Source: Desulfosudis oleivorans (lineage in GTDB: Bacteria > Desulfobacterota > Desulfobacteria > Desulfobacterales > SURF-7). Taken from it: 64,000 nucleotides of DNA. Every line of letters starts with the position of its first letter. Positions within the stretch are counted from its first letter, which is position 1. The notes beneath the pieces were generated by a model, which saw only the letters and a program-made list of their open reading frames with translations, was not told the DNA's origin and did no database searches. Both the position numbers and the translations under genes were made by a program. Shown piece by piece: positions 8,915 through 17,318 of this stretch. The stretch is taken from contig DYJD01000010.1 in the NCBI GenBank assembly GCA_020723325.1, positions 124,001 through 188,000 on the forward strand, in the 5' to 3' direction.

Positions 8915-10195
8915 ATGGTAAGGTCTTATCAGAAAATAGATGAATTGCAGCACCGATCATATAAAATAAAAGAGTTTTCAACGACTACCGGAAGTGAGGT
9001 AAGACGCTTGAAAGCCCAGGTGGAGCTATTCTGGCCGAAAGAGATCAGGTGCTATCGATATCACGGCCTGAATGATGGAATGACCATTCTGGAATGCGGG
9101 AGCGGGCCTGGATTCCTGCTTGAAAAGTTCATGGAGGAGTTTCCAAATTCTGCTGTTACCGGGGTGGAAATCGATCCGTATCTGGTGGATATAGCCAAAA
9201 AGAACCTGACCGAAAAAGGGTATAAACATTTTCGTGTTGTGGAAGGCTCGATCATGGAGACAGGGTTTCCGGAAAACAGTTTTGACTTTGTATTCTCAAG
9301 GCTTGTTTTAGAGCATCTGCCGGACCCTGCCGGAGCGGTAGCGGAAATATTCAGGGTTTTAAAGCCGGGTGGAAAGGCGGTTGTCGTCGACAATGACTTT
9401 GAAATGCATCTCCATACCTATCCGGACATTCCGGAATTAAAGGACCTTTATGATGCCTATTGCACTTCCCGCAGGAAAGAAGGCGGAAATCCCAGAATTG
9501 GCCGGGAATTGCCCGGAATATTACAGAACACCGGGTTTTCGAATGTTGAACTGGAAATTGTTGGTGCCCACAGCAAGATTGTCGGAGATGAATTGTTTTT
9601 AAAATCCGAGGGTGTCGGAATATCCTCACAGCTTGTGAAGGATGGCTTCCTTAAAAGCGAAACGCTGGATACTCTGGCGATGAAATGGAATGAGCTTCTG
9701 AAGCTGAAAGATCACGCTTTTTACAGACAGCTTTTTGTCGCTGTCGGTGAAAAACAGCTACATCCTTCAAAACCGGTAACCATTACGGAAAGGCCCAGAT
9801 CCAAAAAATTGTCCTCGATCTTGACCGTTGAAACATTACTGCCATTGGAGGTGGCCGGCCGTAAAGAAATGATTCTCCAATATATATGCGAGCTTATTGC
9901 GGGGGCGCTGGATATTGAACTAGCCAAGATAAGCGGTGAAACTTCCGTCGACGAGCTGGGATTTGATTCTCTTGCCGCTGTTGATATCCAGGCGTGTATC
10001 CGGGATGATATCGGTGTGGCTATTTCAATTGCTGATATTTTTGAAAAACAGACGATCAACCGGATATCCGATTTTATACTGGAAAAATTCAAGAAGACGG
10101 TAAGTGTGGATACAACCACTATTGAAGGAAATACCGACAGAAGAAGGCATGAACGAGATAAAGAAGCCGTAATCTGGGAGGAGGGGGAAATTTGA
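8915..10195 (+). CDS. SAM-dependent methyltransferase fused to a C-terminal acyl/peptidyl carrier domain
   Basis: The N-terminal class I methyltransferase (about residues 50-200) shows motif I LECGSGPGFLLEKF, acidic motif II VTGVEIDP, and SFDFVFSRLVLEHLPDP then FRVLKPGG. After a linker, residues about 325-395 form a carrier domain with the phosphopantetheine site DELGFDSLAAV (Ser about 351). The fusion implies that the methyl acceptor, or a neighbouring intermediate, is held on the carrier. Its stop overlaps the start of the first NRPS gene. Methylation of a glyceryl thioester, as in methoxymalonyl-type pathways where an FkbH protein works with an O-methyltransferase, is a reasonable inference but not shown by the sequence. 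Confidence 0.88.
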   Translation: MVRSYQKIDELQHRSYKIKEFSTTTGSEVRRLKAQVELFWPKEIRCYRYHGLNDGMTILECGSGPGFLLEKFMEEFPNSAVTGVEIDPYLVDIAKKNLTEKGYKHFRVVEGSIMETGFPENSFDFVFSRLVLEHLPDPAGAVAEIFRVLKPGGKAVVVDNDFEMHLHTYPDIPELKDLYDAYCTSRRKEGGNPRIGRELPGILQNTGFSNVELEIVGAHSKIVGDELFLKSEGVGISSQLVKDGFLKSETLDTLAMKWNELLKLKDHAFYRQLFVAVGEKQLHPSKPVTITERPRSKKLSSILTVETLLPLEVAGRKEMILQYICELIAGALDIELAKISGETSVDELGFDSLAAVDIQACIRDDIGVAISIADIFEKQTINRISDFILEKFKKTVSVDTTTIEGNTDRRRHERDKEAVIWEEGEI

Positions 10196-13100
10196 ACATC
10201 TCAGATATTCTGTCAAAGATCAGCGAACAAAATATTCTTCTCTGGGTGCAAGACGGGCGGTTGAAATTTCGTGCCCTGAAAGATGCTTTCCCGGATGAGT
10301 TGAAAGAGTTAATTAGGGATAACCGGGATGAGATCATCCGAATTCTTCAGGAACGGAAAGGTCAGGATTTGGTGACCTACCCGTTATCCTTTAACCAGCA
10401 ATCGCTGTGGTTTCTGCATCAGATTACAGAACAGCTTCCCTCTTATAATGTGGCCACTGCCTGCAGGATTATATCAGATCTGGATATCGACGCGGTGCTT
10501 TATGCGCTGAATAACCTAGTGAAAAGGCATGAGGTTCTGAGAACAACATATTATCTCTCGGAAGAGACGCATTCACCGATGCAGAGAGTTCTCGCCCATG
10601 TTGATATCCCCTTTGAGCATATAGATGCGTCCAACTGGTTTGCGGCTGAAATAAAAGGACGGGTTGAGAATTACTATAAAAAGCCGTTTGATCTGGAAAA
10701 TGGTCCTGTTTTCAGGGTTTATATTTTTACCAGAGCTAAAAAGGATCATATCTTTCTTCTGACGATCCATCATATTGCATGCGACGCCTGGTCTTTGAAA
10801 ATCCTTCTCGACGAATTCGCCCAATTCTATGAAACCGGAGTCCGGAAAAAAGACCTGGATCTGCCTTTTCTTCCATTCCAATATAAAGATTTCGTTAGTT
10901 ACCAGAAGGAAATGCTTAAAAGCCCATTCGGCGAAAAAGCGCTCTTCTACTGGAAACAAACACTTCCTCATACTTCATCAGACCTGAACTCGCTTTCTGA
11001 TTTCAAAAGGCCGATGATTCAAACCTATTCGGGATCATCCTATTTTTTTAATATTGAAGGAGAATTGTATCAGGCGATCAAACAGTTCAAGAATGAAAAC
11101 AATGCAACCCTTTATTCCATGTTGCTTTCCGTCTATCAGCTTCTTTTGATGCGGCTTTCCGGCCAGAAAAATGTAATGGTCGGAACCCCCGCGGCATGCA
11201 GGAACAGAAAAGAGTACCGGGAGGTGTGCGGATATTTTATTAATCCGGTGGTTATCTCAGGCGATTATCGAGAATCAATGACATTCCGGGAATATCTTTC
11301 CGAGGTTTCCAAAAAAGTATTCGATGCTCTCGACTACCAGGAGTATCCGTTTCCCATGCTGGTTGAAAATCTTGTGCCCCAAAGAAGGTCGGATGTTTCT
11401 CCCATTTTCCAGGTGATGTTTAATTTGATAAACCGCAAGATGCTCGGAGTCGTGGCCGATTTTTTGTGTCCATCGGCCGATTCCGAACCAGTCCGCCTCG
11501 GTTCGCTAAACATCCTTCCCTTTCCAATCTCTCAACAGGAGGGTCAGTATGATCAGACCCTTGAGATTATTGATACCGATCAATTTTTATTCTGCGTTTT
11601 GAAATATAACACCGATCTTTTTAAAATGGAAACCATCAAGAAGATGGTTGAAGATTACCAATTGCTGCTGCGGCGTGTAATCAAAAACCAGGATTCTCCA
11701 CTCTCAGAGTGTCTGAACCAAATCGAGAGGAAAAAAGCGGTAGTAGAACAGACGGATCAGAAAAAACTTCAGCTAACGGTTACCGCGACGTTTACGATCG
11801 AGCTTTTAGGAGATACCCTTGAATTCTGGATGAAAAAGCTCGGCATCAGTTCAGATATTGCTTTCGCACCGTACAACCAGGTTTTCCAACAGCTCCTCGA
11901 TCCTTCAAGCCTGATTTCTAAAAATATTAACGGCATCAACCTTATTTTTATTCGGTTTGACGACTGGTCGAGGACAAACGATTCAAGCCTTAAAACGATT
12001 ACACAGGAGCACCTTGAAAACCTGAAGCGAAACGCAGATGAATTTTTTACAGCTATAGGCAATGTGTCAAGTAAGAATCCGACAACATTTCTGGCTTTTT
12101 TCTGCCCTCCTTCACCGCTGCTCATGGAACATTCCGGGTTTTCTTCCATGGTAAAAAGGATTCAAGGGGAGCTTATTCAGAAGCTGAACCAAATGAGCGG
12201 CGTCTACCCGATTCCTTTTGAAGAAATCCTGGCCGCTTATCCGGTGGAGCAGTATTATGAGTCGATGGGTGAAAAGATCGGACATATTCCCTACACCCAA
12301 CCGTTCTTTGTGGCTCTTTCGACTCTTGCGGCCAGAAAAATATATGGCGTCCTGAGCAAACCATACAAGGCGATCATTCTGGACTGCGATAATACTTTGT
12401 GGAACGGAATCATCGGAGAGGACGGTATTCTGGGAGTAAACGTCGCGAAAGATAAAAAATGGCTGCAGATGTTTGCCTTGGAGCAATATAATTCCGGGAT
12501 GCTTCTCTGCCTGTGCAGCAAGAATAATGAGAGAGATGTTCTTGAGGTTTTTGAAAAACATCCGGACATGATATTAAAAATGAGTCATCTGGCCGCCCAT
12601 AGGATCAACTGGAAACCAAAGAGCGAAAATCTGAAATCACTCGCACAGGAACTCCACATCGGACTCGATAGTTTTATTTTTATTGACGACAACCCGTTGG
12701 AATGCGCGGAAGTCCAGGGCGCCTGTCCGGAAGTTTTAACCATTCAATTTCCGGCAAATTGCACGGATGTATCCAATTTTTTTGAAAATATTTGGGCATT
12801 TGACCATCTGAAGGTCACCAGCGAGGATAAAAAAAGATCGCAGTACTATAAGGACGCTCGTGATCGAGAGCAATCCCTTAAAGAAGCAATGAACTTCTTG
12901 ACCTTTATCGAGGGCCTCAATCTGAATATCCAAATTTTGGAAATGCAGCCGTCTCAGATTCAGAGGGTTTCCCAGCTCACCCAGCGCACAAACCAGTTTA
13001 ATCTGACAACGATCCGGCGATCCGAAAGCGAAATCGAAAAGCTCATGAAGACCGGTCATCACAAATGCTATACGGTTACCGTCAGCGACCGTTTCGGTGA

Positions 13101-13941
13101 ATACGGTTTGGTAGGCGTGATGATTACAGAAGAAGGTTCAGAAACTCTTCACGTGGACACAATGCTGTTGAGCTGCCGCGCCCTTGGAAGAGGGGTTGAA
13201 TATCGAATGCTTTCCCATATCGGAAAACTCGCGGAAGAAGGACGATTCGGTCGGGTCACGCTGAACTACATTCCCACGCAAAAAAACATGCCGGTTCGGG
13301 ATTTTCTAAAGGCGGTAGCCGAAAAATATGGAAAAGAAAAAGGGGATGGCGTATTTTATGATCTGCCTCCGGCAATTGCCGCAAAAGTAAAATTTTTTCC
13401 CGACAAGCCGCCTGCAATACCAAACGATGATAAACAAAAAGATGAGAAATTTGAGAAAGAAGCAAATTCCGGAAAGCCAAGCAATTTGGATATAGGTACC
13501 TTATTGCTTGAAATTGCAACAGAACTTTCGGATGTCGATCGGATTCAGGGTATCGTGTTTCCGAAAAAGGCTGTTTCGGAAGGAGCGGCAGACCCTGTGA
13601 TGAATAAATTCGATGTGATTTCGCGGATCACTTCCGTATGGAGAGAAGTCCTCCGGATGGATTCAATCGATCCGAATGATAATTTTTTTGAAGTCGGTGG
13701 GAAATCCATCCTGATCCCTCTGATTGTTATTCAACTGAAAAAAGATTTCAATATTGAAATTAGTATTGTGCATATGCTTCAGTATCCCACCATAAAAGCG
13801 CTGGCGGATTTTATCACAAACAATTCGCTGATCTCCACCGATAATTTGAAAATACAGGCACAGAAGCAGAAAGATGCTTTAAGCAGGCAGAAGCAGCGTG
13901 CTATGATGGCAAAGAAGATGTCGATGAAAAATAGGCATTGA
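10192..13941 (+). CDS. NRPS protein: docking domain - condensation - FkbH-like HAD - PCP (no adenylation domain)
   Basis: 1249 aa. Residues 1-55 look like a TubC-type N-terminal docking domain (ILSKISEQNILLWVQDGRL). Residues about 60-500 are a condensation domain with HHIACDAW (about 193-200). Residues about 535-1100 are a full FkbH-like unit: an N-terminal FkbH region, HAD signature ILDCDNTLWNGIIGEDG (about 729-745), FIDDNPLECAEV, then a GNAT-like tail (QLTQRTNQFNLTT). Residues about 1140-1210 are a PCP with EVGGKSI (Ser about 1172), then a Lys/Gln-rich tail. FkbH enzymes load a glyceryl unit from 1,3-bisphosphoglycerate onto a carrier, so this module probably presents a glyceryl or derived hydroxy-acyl group. 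It starts with TTG after a strong GGGAGGAGGGGG and overlaps the previous gene. Confidence 0.9.
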   Translation: MNISDILSKISEQNILLWVQDGRLKFRALKDAFPDELKELIRDNRDEIIRILQERKGQDLVTYPLSFNQQSLWFLHQITEQLPSYNVATACRIISDLDIDAVLYALNNLVKRHEVLRTTYYLSEETHSPMQRVLAHVDIPFEHIDASNWFAAEIKGRVENYYKKPFDLENGPVFRVYIFTRAKKDHIFLLTIHHIACDAWSLKILLDEFAQFYETGVRKKDLDLPFLPFQYKDFVSYQKEMLKSPFGEKALFYWKQTLPHTSSDLNSLSDFKRPMIQTYSGSSYFFNIEGELYQAIKQFKNENNATLYSMLLSVYQLLLMRLSGQKNVMVGTPAACRNRKEYREVCGYFINPVVISGDYRESMTFREYLSEVSKKVFDALDYQEYPFPMLVENLVPQRRSDVSPIFQVMFNLINRKMLGVVADFLCPSADSEPVRLGSLNILPFPISQQEGQYDQTLEIIDTDQFLFCVLKYNTDLFKMETIKKMVEDYQLLLRRVIKNQDSPLSECLNQIERKKAVVEQTDQKKLQLTVTATFTIELLGDTLEFWMKKLGISSDIAFAPYNQVFQQLLDPSSLISKNINGINLIFIRFDDWSRTNDSSLKTITQEHLENLKRNADEFFTAIGNVSSKNPTTFLAFFCPPSPLLMEHSGFSSMVKRIQGELIQKLNQMSGVYPIPFEEILAAYPVEQYYESMGEKIGHIPYTQPFFVALSTLAARKIYGVLSKPYKAIILDCDNTLWNGIIGEDGILGVNVAKDKKWLQMFALEQYNSGMLLCLCSKNNERDVLEVFEKHPDMILKMSHLAAHRINWKPKSENLKSLAQELHIGLDSFIFIDDNPLECAEVQGACPEVLTIQFPANCTDVSNFFENIWAFDHLKVTSEDKKRSQYYKDARDREQSLKEAMNFLTFIEGLNLNIQILEMQPSQIQRVSQLTQRTNQFNLTTIRRSESEIEKLMKTGHHKCYTVTVSDRFGEYGLVGVMITEEGSETLHVDTMLLSCRALGRGVEYRMLSHIGKLAEEGRFGRVTLNYIPTQKNMPVRDFLKAVAEKYGKEKGDGVFYDLPPAIAAKVKFFPDKPPAIPNDDKQKDEKFEKEANSGKPSNLDIGTLLLEIATELSDVDRIQGIVFPKKAVSEGAADPVMNKFDVISRITSVWREVLRMDSIDPNDNFFEVGGKSILIPLIVIQLKKDFNIEISIVHMLQYPTIKALADFITNNSLISTDNLKIQAQKQKDALSRQKQRAMMAKKMSMKNRH

Positions 13942-13974
13942 GGCCAAGTTGTATTAAGATCATGAGAAAACGCC

Positions 13975-15960
13975 ATGTGCGGAATTGCCGGAATATTGTC
14001 AGAACATATGTCCCCTGAGGAACGAACCGATCAGGTCAAGCGGATGATTGCCGCATTGACTCATCGTGGTCCGGACGGTTGGGGATACTTTACTTCCTCG
14101 GATATCACGCTTGGCCATACCCGGTTGGCAATTGTTGATCTTAATTCGGGAGACCAGCCGATTACAGATGGACGATATGTAATTGTATACAATGGCGAGG
14201 TTTATAACCACCCTGAGCTTCGAGAGGAGCTTTTAGGAAAAGGGGCTCATTTTTATACACGCAGTGATACGGAAGTGGTTCTTAAGGCCTTTGAGCATTG
14301 GGGAAAAGATGCGTTTACAAAATTTAATGGGCAATTCGCACTGTTGATCTGGGACCGAAAAGAAAAAAGACTGACAGCAGCTCGAGATCGTTATGGCGTT
14401 CGACCTCTATATATTCTTGAGTATAACAGAGGCTGGTATTATGCCTCTGAGCTGAAGGCCTTTGATTTGATACCGGGTTTTAATAGAAGTTATGACATGC
14501 TGCGATTATGTGAGCATGGCCTGCTCTGGAACACAATCGGCGATGGTACAGTCTGGCGCAATATTCGTTGCTTGGCATCCGGTACAATTGAAACATTTTC
14601 AGCCGGATCAATTCCAGTGAGAACCAGATATTATTCTCTTGGTGAGACCCTTTTTAACTCGGCTCAGCCAATACCCGAAACGATGAATGAAGCTATTGAC
14701 GAATTTTCGGCCATGCTTACCGATTCAGTACTTTTACGCCTGCGTAGCGATGTGCCGGTCGGGGCTTATCTTAGCGGCGGGATCGATTCATCGGTTATTA
14801 CATATTTAGCCCACTGTCTTAATCGTGAAAGATTTAAAACCTTTTCGGTAGTTTTTGAGGATAAGGATTATGATGAAAGAACCTTTCAGGACGATATGGT
14901 TGCGGCTATAGGCTCTGATCATACGACGGTTAAAATTGATTATGACTCTATAAGTGATAATTTGCTGGATGCCGTATACCATATTGAACGTCCGGTCTTC
15001 AGAACAGCTCCGGTTCCTCTTTTTTTACTTGCACGCCGGGTTCGGGAGAGCGGCATAAAGGTGGTGCTGACAGGAGAAGCCGCTGATGAAGTTCTCTGGG
15101 GGTATGACTCCTACAAGGAACTTAAGCTGCTGCGGTTCTGGAATCGAAATCGCGCTTCGCTTTTCCGGCCTCATCTGCTTCGAGCTCTTTATCCGCATTT
15201 AAGACATTATGCCGATTCAAAGCAGTTCGGGCTGATAAAAATGTACTACGAAGAATTTTTATCCGACTATGATAATGATCTGGCGGGCTTGAATATCAGA
15301 GTGAATAACAATAAAAGCCTGGTAAATTTTTTTAACCGGGATGCCGGACTTGTTTTTGACAAAAATGGGCTTATTGAGCGCTTGCGGGAAATCCTGCCGC
15401 CCGATTATAAAAAATGGTCTTTATTACAGAAGAATCAATATCTTGAGATGTATACCCTGCTTTCAGGTTACCTCCTGTCCTCCCAAGGAGATCGGATGTC
15501 CCTAGCGCACGGCGTCGAGGGACGGTACCCATTCCTTGACCATCGCCTTGTGGAACGTGTCTTTGCTTATCCCGATAAATTCAAGCTCGCTGGCTTTTCA
15601 CAGAAGCATATTTTACGTCGTGCATTTGCCGATCGCATTCCTTCCAGTATCGTCAAGCGCAACAAGCAACCGTACCAGGCACCGGATCTCAAGTCATTTT
15701 TTCGTAGCGGCGCATTAAACGAAACAGCATCTACTTTTTTATCGCCCGAAAGTATAGAAAAATATGGTGTCTTTGACAAAAGGCAGGTTGAACGCTTTTT
15801 AAAGAAGTTTGAACGAGGTCAGACCGAAATAATTGGATACCGGGATAATATGACAATTATTTTTCTTCTGTCGGCTCACATGGCTCTCTATTGGGCGAAA
15901 AACCCGAAAATTGGTCAAGTGCACGACAGCTCCTGCACGGTGGCAATTATTGAGCCTTGA
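13975..15960 (+). CDS. asnB: Asparagine synthetase (glutamine-hydrolysing) family, complete
   Basis: 661 aa. The mature N-terminus would begin with the glutaminase Cys (MCGIAGILSE), followed by LTHRGPDGWGYF and the class II amidotransferase fold (residues 2-210). The synthetase half carries the PP-loop AYLSGGIDSSVITYL (about 262-276), LTGEAADEVLWGYD and SQGDRMSLAHGVEGRYPFLDH. All catalytic motifs look intact. The C-terminus runs about 60-100 aa beyond short AsnB enzymes, close to the exosortase-locus amidotransferase subtype. It sits between two NRPS genes with a carrier protein and a PP-loop ATPase, so it may amidate a carrier-bound or sugar-bound acid rather than free aspartate. Confidence 0.9.
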   Translation: MCGIAGILSEHMSPEERTDQVKRMIAALTHRGPDGWGYFTSSDITLGHTRLAIVDLNSGDQPITDGRYVIVYNGEVYNHPELREELLGKGAHFYTRSDTEVVLKAFEHWGKDAFTKFNGQFALLIWDRKEKRLTAARDRYGVRPLYILEYNRGWYYASELKAFDLIPGFNRSYDMLRLCEHGLLWNTIGDGTVWRNIRCLASGTIETFSAGSIPVRTRYYSLGETLFNSAQPIPETMNEAIDEFSAMLTDSVLLRLRSDVPVGAYLSGGIDSSVITYLAHCLNRERFKTFSVVFEDKDYDERTFQDDMVAAIGSDHTTVKIDYDSISDNLLDAVYHIERPVFRTAPVPLFLLARRVRESGIKVVLTGEAADEVLWGYDSYKELKLLRFWNRNRASLFRPHLLRALYPHLRHYADSKQFGLIKMYYEEFLSDYDNDLAGLNIRVNNNKSLVNFFNRDAGLVFDKNGLIERLREILPPDYKKWSLLQKNQYLEMYTLLSGYLLSSQGDRMSLAHGVEGRYPFLDHRLVERVFAYPDKFKLAGFSQKHILRRAFADRIPSSIVKRNKQPYQAPDLKSFFRSGALNETASTFLSPESIEKYGVFDKRQVERFLKKFERGQTEIIGYRDNMTIIFLLSAHMALYWAKNPKIGQVHDSSCTVAIIEP

Positions 15961-15976
15961 TTGATAGGAAATAATT

Positions 15977-16228
15977 ATGTCGGAACAGATTTGCGAAGAA
16001 GTACTGGTTTTTATTTGCCGAAATTTCATTGTTGAAAAAAGTGAAATAAATCTAGATGAGTCCCTGATTGACCAGGGGATAATCGACTCATTCGGTTTAG
16101 TTGAAATAAACGCTTTTATAAATCGTGAATATGGGATTACAGTTAAGGAAGAGGAAATGAATCGCGATAATTTCGGTTCAGTGAATAAGATAGTCGGCTT
16201 TATTGAAAGACGAAGGATATCGAAGTGA
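15977..16228 (+). CDS. Free-standing acyl carrier protein
   Basis: 83 aa, four-helix carrier protein with the phosphopantetheine attachment motif IIDSFGLVEI (Ser about 37-38). AGGAAA precedes the ATG. It starts 16 bases after the asparagine synthetase gene and overlaps the PP-loop gene, so the three form a tight operon unit. It may carry the acid that the neighbouring amidotransferase or ATPase modifies. The partner cannot be told from sequence alone. Confidence 0.92.
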   Translation: MSEQICEEVLVFICRNFIVEKSEINLDESLIDQGIIDSFGLVEINAFINREYGITVKEEEMNRDNFGSVNKIVGFIERRRISK

Positions 16229-17277
16229 TCGAAAGGAATGATCGATGTACTAGATGCGTGATTTCATCGAAGTTTCCAAAAGTTACTTTTGATGAAACCG
16301 GTGTCTGCAGCTTTTGTCGGGGACAAATGTTTTTCGCCATAGATAATACTGCAATTGAAAAGATGCGTACTTCAGTTGAAAAGCTTTTATCTTCGGAAAA
16401 GTCAGGCGGGGAATATGATGCAATTGTTTGCTACAGCGGTGGAAAAGACAGCACATATGCACTCCAGCTTGCCAAACAAAGGTACGGCCTAAATGTTCTC
16501 GCTTTTACTTTTGATAATGGATATTTATCCAGCATAGCGTTTAAAAATATCAGTCGTGTAACGGAATCTCTTGGCGTTGATCATTTAACCTTTCGATCAT
16601 CAAAAAAGAATATTCAATCCATCATCAGGGCCAGTTTCCTGCAACCTATTTACAATCCGAGGACATTGCTTCGGATTTCTTCCGGATGTAAATCCTGTAT
16701 TTCAATTGTTAATAATCTAACCCTAAAGCTTGCTTTGGAAAAAAATATTCCCTTCATTATTACCGGATTTACACTCGGCCAGGTCCCTGCAAACGGAATT
16801 GTTTTTCGCAATAATTATCGTTTTTTGGAAGAGAGCCGTGAAGAAAGCCTTAGGAAATTGATAGAAATTGCCGGGTCGGGAGTGGAAAGCTATTTTCGTA
16901 TTCCGGAAAGGCTTTTATCTTCGGTCGGCCCGTTACCTCATACCATTAATCTTTTATGCCTTGAAGACGTTACCGAACAGCATATTTTAGAAAAAATTGA
17001 GCCGCTTGGCTGGATGCAACCACATGATGTGGACGGATGTTCTTCTAACTGTCGACTCAATGCCTTTAACAACTATGTGCATCAGCGGATTTTTGGGTAT
17101 AGTCCATATGAACTAGAGCTCAGCCAGTTAATACTTAAAGGACTATTAACGCGAAAAGAAGCTTTACAGAAACTTAGTGTTGACCAGTGGCAAGAGTGCG
17201 ACACTATTAGGCGGGATTTGTCGATAACGGATGATGACATCGACAAGGTTGCAACAGTCTACAAAGACAAATGGTAA
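16225..17277 (+). CDS. PP-loop ATPase of the N-acetyl-sugar amidotransferase/adenine-nucleotide alpha-hydrolase type
   Basis: 350 aa. The N-terminal Cys pairs CTRC ... CSFC look like a zinc knuckle; the PP-loop is CYSGGKDSTYALQLA (about residues 72-86); a CKSC motif follows (about 155) and CSSNCR near residue 275. The PP-loop activates a substrate by AMP transfer, in relatives to add an amide, thiol or amino group (WbpG/PseA-like and ExsB-like). It starts with GTG overlapping the ACP stop (GTGA). Its tight pairing with the ACP and AsnB suggests one shared amide-forming or thiolating step; this is inference. Confidence 0.82.
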   Translation: MIERNDRCTRCVISSKFPKVTFDETGVCSFCRGQMFFAIDNTAIEKMRTSVEKLLSSEKSGGEYDAIVCYSGGKDSTYALQLAKQRYGLNVLAFTFDNGYLSSIAFKNISRVTESLGVDHLTFRSSKKNIQSIIRASFLQPIYNPRTLLRISSGCKSCISIVNNLTLKLALEKNIPFIITGFTLGQVPANGIVFRNNYRFLEESREESLRKLIEIAGSGVESYFRIPERLLSSVGPLPHTINLLCLEDVTEQHILEKIEPLGWMQPHDVDGCSSNCRLNAFNNYVHQRIFGYSPYELELSQLILKGLLTRKEALQKLSVDQWQECDTIRRDLSITDDDIDKVATVYKDKW

Positions 17278-17318
17278 CAAGGTTCGGAAATATGTATTGA
17301 AAATCAACCGGTAACAAA

